From contig NZ_JADIKJ010000010.1 in NCBI RefSeq assembly GCF_044904675.1, forward strand, positions 124,001 to 188,000: a DNA stretch of 64,000 nucleotides, read 5' to 3'. The stretch's first letter is position 1. Every line of letters starts with the position of its first letter. The DNA comes from Dyella_B jejuensis. Its GTDB lineage: Bacteria > Pseudomonadota > Gammaproteobacteria > Xanthomonadales > Rhodanobacteraceae. Under the pieces are notes generated by a model. It made no database searches and was not told the DNA's origin. It worked only from the letters and a program-made list of their open reading frames with translations. The translations under genes were made by a program, and so were the position numbers. Positions 60,031 to 64,000 of this stretch are shown one piece after another.

Positions 60031-61060
60031 GACTAACCTTGTATCGATCCCGTCGGGCCAGGCGTTGCTTGGCGGCCAGCCAGACAACGGCCGCGACCGC
60101 ATAAACGCCGATGCAGGCCACTGGCCCCATCCCTGGTTTACTGTAAGCCAACAGCGCCAGCGGCGCCGCTACCAATAGGTTCCACCCCAAGTACCACCCT
60201 GCCCCCGCAGCATGCGTATGTCCCTTTCGCACGATCCATTGATACAGATGTTCGCGGTGCGCAGTGTACCAGCGGCGCCCTCTCAGAATACGGACCAGCA
60301 AGGTCAGGCTCGCATCCGTCACGAACGCCGAACTGAGAACAAGGGCTGGCCACAGTAATGGCCAGTGCAGGCGCCATAGCATGGCCGTCAGCGCAAACAA
60401 CACAAAACCAAGGCTGCCGCTGCCCACGTCTCCCATGAAAATACGGGCGGGTGAGCGGTTGTAGCACCAGAAGCCAAGACACGCCGCGGCGACGCATGCC
60501 GACGCCCCGGCCAAGGGCAGCTGTCCGGCATATCCAGCCAGCAAGGCAAGGCCGCAGGCTACGAAAATGCCTTGCTGCGCCAGAATGGCGTCGATGCCAT
60601 CCATAAAGTTGTGCAAGTTGATGCTCCACGCTCCGCCCAGAACCAGCGCCGGCAACCAAAGCAAACCTGGGCCGCCAACCAGCAAGGCGTAGGAAAACGA
60701 TGTAACGGCCAGTATTTGCACCCCGAGCCGTGGAAGCGCCGGCAAGGAACTGTGATCGTCCCACCACCCGATCCAGGCCGACAGTGCGAGCGCGACCAAT
60801 AGAGTGATGACGAAGTGAAGCGGCCAGGAGTGCATATGAAGCAGGCACACCGGCACAGTAAGCAGTATCGCGACAACGATGCCGATGCCGCCGCCACGTG
60901 GCGTAGGCATGCTGTGCGAGCGCCGTTGGCCGGGCTGGTCCAGCATGCCGCGGCGATGCGCGTAGGCAATCGCCGCGCGCACCAGCCCTAGGGCGATCAG
61001 GAAAGCGAACAACACGGCGAGCGCAATCGGGGCGAAGGCAGCCACGACAACCTCACTCAT
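60017..61060 (-). CDS. Undecaprenyl-phosphate sugar-1-phosphate transferase (MraY/WecA family)
   Basis: A 347-residue polytopic membrane enzyme with about ten helices. The polyprenol-phosphate transferase signatures are QRRSHSMPTPRGGGIGIV, the acidic loop GWWDDHSSLPALPRL, the catalytic NLHNFMDGIDAIL and FMGDVGSGSLGF, and the cytoplasmic His loop YTAHREHLYQWIVRKGHTHA. It loads the first sugar phosphate on the lipid carrier for O-antigen or exopolysaccharide repeat units. ATG 61060 overlaps the lapB stop by 8 nt. It fits the WbpL-like subgroup that works with WbpM-type dehydratases, the next gene here. Confidence 0.92.
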   Translation of the reverse strand: MSEVVVAAFAPIALAVLFAFLIALGLVRAAIAYAHRRGMLDQPGQRRSHSMPTPRGGGIGIVVAILLTVPVCLLHMHSWPLHFVITLLVALALSAWIGWWDDHSSLPALPRLGVQILAVTSFSYALLVGGPGLLWLPALVLGGAWSINLHNFMDGIDAILAQQGIFVACGLALLAGYAGQLPLAGASACVAAACLGFWCYNRSPARIFMGDVGSGSLGFVLFALTAMLWRLHWPLLWPALVLSSAFVTDASLTLLVRILRGRRWYTAHREHLYQWIVRKGHTHAAGAGWYLGWNLLVAAPLALLAYSKPGMGPVACIGVYAVAAVVWLAAKQRLARRDRYKVSHVHT

Positions 61061-62228
61061 TGGCGACGCCATGGATTGGCCTGATCGTGCTCCAACCCTT
61101 GCAACTGGGACATTGCCAATGATGGGCCTTGGTGCCGAAGCCACAATGACTGCAGCGATACATGGCCTGGCCTTCCAGTAGTTTGCGGGTGAGATCGCGC
61201 AGGATCAGGAAATTTTCTCTTGCTTCGCCTTCGATCTTGTCCATGGTGGCATCGATGAGAGCCATCAGGCCACGCACGGAAGGACGCTGTCGCAATTGCG
61301 AAGTAAGAAAGTCGATGGCGGGCTTTTCACCATCGCGCTGCTGGTACAGGTGCGTCAGCGCCAGCACCGGCGAGATGCCGTGATAACGCGCAAGGATATC
61401 GCGCAGGAAAGCTTCGGCCCGTTCCATCTGGCCCGAGCGCGCATAGCTGTCCAGCAGGGGCGGCAGGATCTCAGGCACGAAGGCGATGTCAGCACCTACT
61501 GCGCGTTCGTATACATCGACCGCATCGGCGTGGCGTCCTTCTTCCGCAAGAAGGCGTCCGGTGAGCATGAAGGCGCGCACGCAATCGGACTGGCACGCGA
61601 ACGCATGCTGCAGATATTCGCGCGCTTCGGCGCGCGCGCCATGCTGGCGCGACTGTTCGGCCAGCTCGCAATAAAACTGCGCGATGGTGGTGGCCTCTTC
61701 TTCCCCGGTCATGGTTTCCAGCCGGCGGGCATGCTCGATGGCCTTGTGCCAGTCGCGCTCGTGCTGGTAGATCGCAATAAGATGGCGCAAGGCGGATGGT
61801 GCGTGCGCATTCATCGCTACCAGGTCGGAAAACAACGCCTCGGCACGATCAAGCAGGCCGGCACGCATGTAGTCTTCGCCCAGCTCCAGCAAAGCCACCG
61901 TTTTCATGCCTTCGGACAAACCTGGCCTGGATACCAGATGCTGATGCAGGCGGATAGCGCGATCCACTTCACCCCGCCGCCTGAACAAGTTGCCCAGGGC
62001 GAGATGGGTTTCGACGGTGTCGCGGTTGTACTCGGCAAGCTTGAGGAAAACCTCGATAGCCTTGTCCTGCTCTTCGTTTAGCAGGTAATTCAAGCCGCGG
62101 AAATAATCGGAAGAAAGTTCGCTGACCTGGGCGCCCGAACGGCGCACGCCCGCGCGCCGCGCTGTCCACCAGCCGCTGAGGAAAGCCGCCGGTATGAGCA
62201 GAGCCAGCAGCGAATAGAGGATGTTCAT
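61053..62228 (-). CDS. lapB: Lipopolysaccharide assembly protein LapB
   Basis: A 391-residue protein. An N-terminal membrane anchor (YSLLALLIPAAFLSGWWTAR) is followed by SSDYFRGLNYLLNEEQDKAI and about eight TPRs. A C-terminal rubredoxin-like knuckle has two Cys pairs (YRCSHCGFGTKAHHWQCPSC). LapB links FtsH to LpxC and so balances LPS against phospholipid synthesis. Its start overlaps lapA by 4 nt (ATGA). Confidence 0.96.
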   Translation of the reverse strand: MNILYSLLALLIPAAFLSGWWTARRAGVRRSGAQVSELSSDYFRGLNYLLNEEQDKAIEVFLKLAEYNRDTVETHLALGNLFRRRGEVDRAIRLHQHLVSRPGLSEGMKTVALLELGEDYMRAGLLDRAEALFSDLVAMNAHAPSALRHLIAIYQHERDWHKAIEHARRLETMTGEEEATTIAQFYCELAEQSRQHGARAEAREYLQHAFACQSDCVRAFMLTGRLLAEEGRHADAVDVYERAVGADIAFVPEILPPLLDSYARSGQMERAEAFLRDILARYHGISPVLALTHLYQQRDGEKPAIDFLTSQLRQRPSVRGLMALIDATMDKIEGEARENFLILRDLTRKLLEGQAMYRCSHCGFGTKAHHWQCPSCKGWSTIRPIHGVANE

Positions 62229-62485
62229 GGCGTGCTCGACGCCTTGCCATTCCCGGGTTTCGCCGCGCGCCGTCGCTCGCGGCGGTGCCGGCTGCTAACA
62301 CCCAGCCACGCCGTCAGGCCACCGAGAATCCAGCCTATGGCGAGCGTAGCCAGCAAGGCAGCCCCCTTGGGAACCTGGATACGCGCAAACGCGAGGTCGT
62401 AGCCGACGAGGTCCGCATTGAGCGCCCCGAGCACCACTCCCCCGGCGATGAACAGCAGCAATAACAGCATCACGATCAGTCGCAT
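62225..62485 (-). CDS. lapA: Lipopolysaccharide assembly protein LapA
   Basis: An 86-residue inner-membrane protein with two helices (LIVMLLLLLFIAGGVVLGAL and GAALLATLAIGWILGGLTAW) around the short motif NADLVGYDLAFARIQVP typical of LapA. A basic cytoplasmic tail ends the protein. It is the partner of LapB in the same operon. Confidence 0.93.
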   Translation of the reverse strand: MRLIVMLLLLLFIAGGVVLGALNADLVGYDLAFARIQVPKGAALLATLAIGWILGGLTAWLGVSSRHRRERRRAAKPGNGKASSTP

Positions 62486-62570
62486 CGCGCGACTTTACCT
62501 GATTGGTTGTACGCCTCACAGGGATATGTGAAGAGCGATTCAGCCAGGATCGACTTTCTTCGTCCGCCGG

Positions 62571-62609
62571 AAAAAAAAGAAAGGCAGGATCAGCCAAAGG
62601 CTGCCTGCC
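62571..62609 (-). terminator. Intrinsic terminator after ihfB
   Basis: Read on the minus strand, GGCAGG and CAGCC pair with GGCTG and CCTGCC around a TTT loop, with a 2-nt bulge, followed by TTTCTTTTTTTT. It begins 26 nt beyond the ihfB stop codon. This is a strong Rho-independent terminator separating rpsA-ihfB from lapAB. Confidence 0.9.
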
Positions 62610-62635
62610 TGTCGGAATAAGCATGGAAGTAACGA

Positions 62636-62935
62636 TCAGCCGCTCTGCTGTTCCAGGCACATATTGACGCGCTCTCGCAGTTCCTTGCCGGGCTTGAAAT
62701 GCGGAACATGCTTGCCTGGCAACGCGACGGCATCGCCGGTCTTCGGATTGCGGCCCATACGCGGTGGGCGGTAATGCAGGGCGAAGCTGCCAAAGCCGCG
62801 CACTTCGATGCGCTCGCCGCTGGCAAGGGCCTGGCTCATCTGTTCGATAACGTTCTTGACCGCCAGCTCGACGTCGCCAAACGCAAGATGGGTCTGACGC
62901 CTCGCCAGCGCCTCAATCAGCTCGGATTTGGTCAT
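62636..62935 (-). CDS. ihfB: Integration host factor subunit beta
   Basis: A 99-residue IHF-beta: MTKSELIEALARRQ at the start, VIEQMSQALASGERIEVRGF and GSFALHYRPPRMGRNPKTGD, with the intercalating Pro of the arm in RNPKTGDAV. It bends DNA as a heterodimer with IhfA. ATG 62935 is the family start. It sits downstream of rpsA, as in many gammaproteobacteria. Confidence 0.97.
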   Translation of the reverse strand: MTKSELIEALARRQTHLAFGDVELAVKNVIEQMSQALASGERIEVRGFGSFALHYRPPRMGRNPKTGDAVALPGKHVPHFKPGKELRERVNMCLEQQSG

Positions 62936-62966
62936 GGGTCCCCAATGTCCGTGACGTGGAACGAGT

Positions 62967-62991
62967 TGGGGCGGCGAAAAACGCCGCCCCA
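62967..62991 (-). other. Hairpin in the rpsA-ihfB spacer
   Basis: TGGGGCGGCG, a 5-nt loop of T (minus strand) and the exact complement form a 10-bp stem 15 nt after the rpsA stop codon. No U tract follows, so partial termination or mRNA processing between rpsA and ihfB is more likely than a full stop. Confidence 0.55.
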
Positions 62992-63005
62992 CTGCAGGCA
63001 CTACA

Positions 63006-64000
63006 TCAATCAGCCTTGTTGAGCTGCTCCTTGAGCAGCGCCCCAAGCTTAGTCGTGCCACCGGACGCGGACGAATACTCGGCCATGGCGTCCTGCAGCT
63101 CTTCCTCGTCCTTGGCGCGGATCGACAGCGACAGCTGACGTCCCTTGCGATCCATCCCGGTGAACTTGGCTTCGACACTGTCGCCAACTTTCAGATGCTG
63201 GGTTGCATCGTCGACGCGCTCCTTGGCGATGTCGCTGGCACGCAGGTAGCCCTCGACGCCGTCGCCCAGGTCGATCACCGCGCCCTTGGCGTCCACTTCC
63301 TTGACGGTGCCATTGACGATCGCACCGCGCTGATGGACAGCCATGAAGTGACCGAACGGATCCTGCTCCATCTGCTTGATGCCAAGCGAGATGCGTTCGC
63401 GCTCCGGATCCACGGCCAGCACCACGGCCTCGATCTCGTCGCCCTTCTTGAAATTGCGCACCAGGTCTTCGCCGGATGCCTGCCAGGAAATGTCGGACAG
63501 GTGCACCAAGCCATCGATACCGCCGTCCAGGCCGATAAAGATACCGAAGTCGGTGATCGACTTGATCTGGCCGGATACCTTGTCGTTCTTTTTGTGCATC
63601 GCTGCGAACGCTTCCCAAGGATTGGAGCGCGTCTGCTTGATACCCAGCGAGATGCGGCGACGCTCTTCATCCACGTCCAGCACCATCACTTCGGTCTCGT
63701 CGCCGACCTGCACGACCTTGGCCGGATTGACGTTCTTGTTGGTCCAATCCATTTCGGACACGTGGACCAGGCCCTCGACACCGGGCTCGATCTCGACGAA
63801 GCAACCATAATCGGTGACGTTGGAAACCTTGCCGAACAGGCGGCTGCCAACCGGATAACGGCGCGAGATATTGACCCACGGATCGTCGCCCAGCTGCTTC
63901 AGGCCCAGCGATACGCGGTTGCGCTCGCGATCGTACTTCAGCACGCGCACGTCCAGCTCGTCGCCGACATTGACCACTTCGGAAGGATGACGCACGCGCT
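63006..64000 (-). CDS. rpsA: 30S ribosomal protein S1 (partial, N-terminus off window)
   Basis: The C-terminal 331 codons of S1, open to the right edge. One incomplete and three complete S1 OB-fold repeats are visible: FGKVSNVTDYGCFVEIEPGV, VSGQIKSITDFGIFIGLDGG and VNGTVKEVDAKGAVIDLGDG, each ending in RxRxSLGIKQ-type strands. The protein ends TKLGALLKEQLNKAD. S1 brings mRNA to the ribosome. Confidence 0.97.
   Translation of the reverse strand, partial: RVRHPSEVVNVGDELDVRVLKYDRERNRVSLGLKQLGDDPWVNISRRYPVGSRLFGKVSNVTDYGCFVEIEPGVEGLVHVSEMDWTNKNVNPAKVVQVGDETEVMVLDVDEERRRISLGIKQTRSNPWEAFAAMHKKNDKVSGQIKSITDFGIFIGLDGGIDGLVHLSDISWQASGEDLVRNFKKGDEIEAVVLAVDPERERISLGIKQMEQDPFGHFMAVHQRGAIVNGTVKEVDAKGAVIDLGDGVEGYLRASDIAKERVDDATQHLKVGDSVEAKFTGMDRKGRQLSLSIRAKDEEELQDAMAEYSSASGGTTKLGALLKEQLNKAD

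Overview
The window reads as chromosomal DNA of a high-GC gammaproteobacterium of the Xanthomonadales, most likely Rhodanobacteraceae (Dyella/Luteibacter/Rhodanobacter-like). This is inferred from the order rpsA-ihfB-lapA-lapB-glycosyltransferase-CapD-like-galU at the right edge, from a copLAB copper cluster, and from a very large NdvB-type glucan synthase. No tRNA, rRNA or CRISPR array was found.

Left part (1-10 kb): a MarR regulator with a FUSC-type efflux gene (cut by the left edge), a VapBC toxin-antitoxin pair beside a probable Tn3-transposase relic, a luciferase-like monooxygenase, a JmjC/cupin protein, a histone-like DUF6496 protein, a cytoplasmic GH144-like (PF10091) protein, and a TPR-sulfotransferase. 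An S53 (sedolisin) secreted protease follows at 10-11.8 kb.

Mobile patch (11.9-16.4 kb): a serine-recombinase gene destroyed by an IS3-family element and a later frameshift, then a visibly AT-richer secreted protein with three cysteine-paired repeats joined to a clan GH-A-like hydrolase domain, then a broken IS5-like transposase. The central secreted protein is the least familiar gene in the window.

Glucan block (16.6-27.7 kb, all minus): ndvB-like cyclic beta-1,2-glucan synthase, a translationally coupled HAD phosphatase, and phosphoglucomutase. With galU (57-58 kb) and the GH144-like protein (6-7.5 kb) the window encodes glucose-6-P to glucose-1-P to UDP-glucose to cyclic beta-glucan, plus a possible beta-1,2-glucan-degrading enzyme.

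Surface block (28.9-40.2 kb, minus): a two-partner secretion pair. The TpsA exoprotein has 3188 residues and about 29 tandem YDG/MBG repeats; its TpsB transporter follows 12 nt downstream.

40.8-50.5 kb: glutathione S-transferase, S46 dipeptidyl peptidase (DPP7-like by its specificity residue), aquaporin Z, a tailed HU protein, a TauE/SafE permease and copLAB. Two stretches here (43.8-44.3 and 45.1-45.9 kb) hold no gene I can support.

50.6-64 kb: a hybrid histidine kinase (receiver plus HPt) with a structured element and intrinsic terminator upstream; a metallo-hydrolase; csaA overlapping a DAO-type oxidoreductase; then the envelope/housekeeping run galU, CapD/WbpM-like dehydratase, WecA/MraY-type transferase, lapB, lapA, ihfB and rpsA (cut by the right edge), joined by short overlaps and separated at ihfB by a strong terminator.
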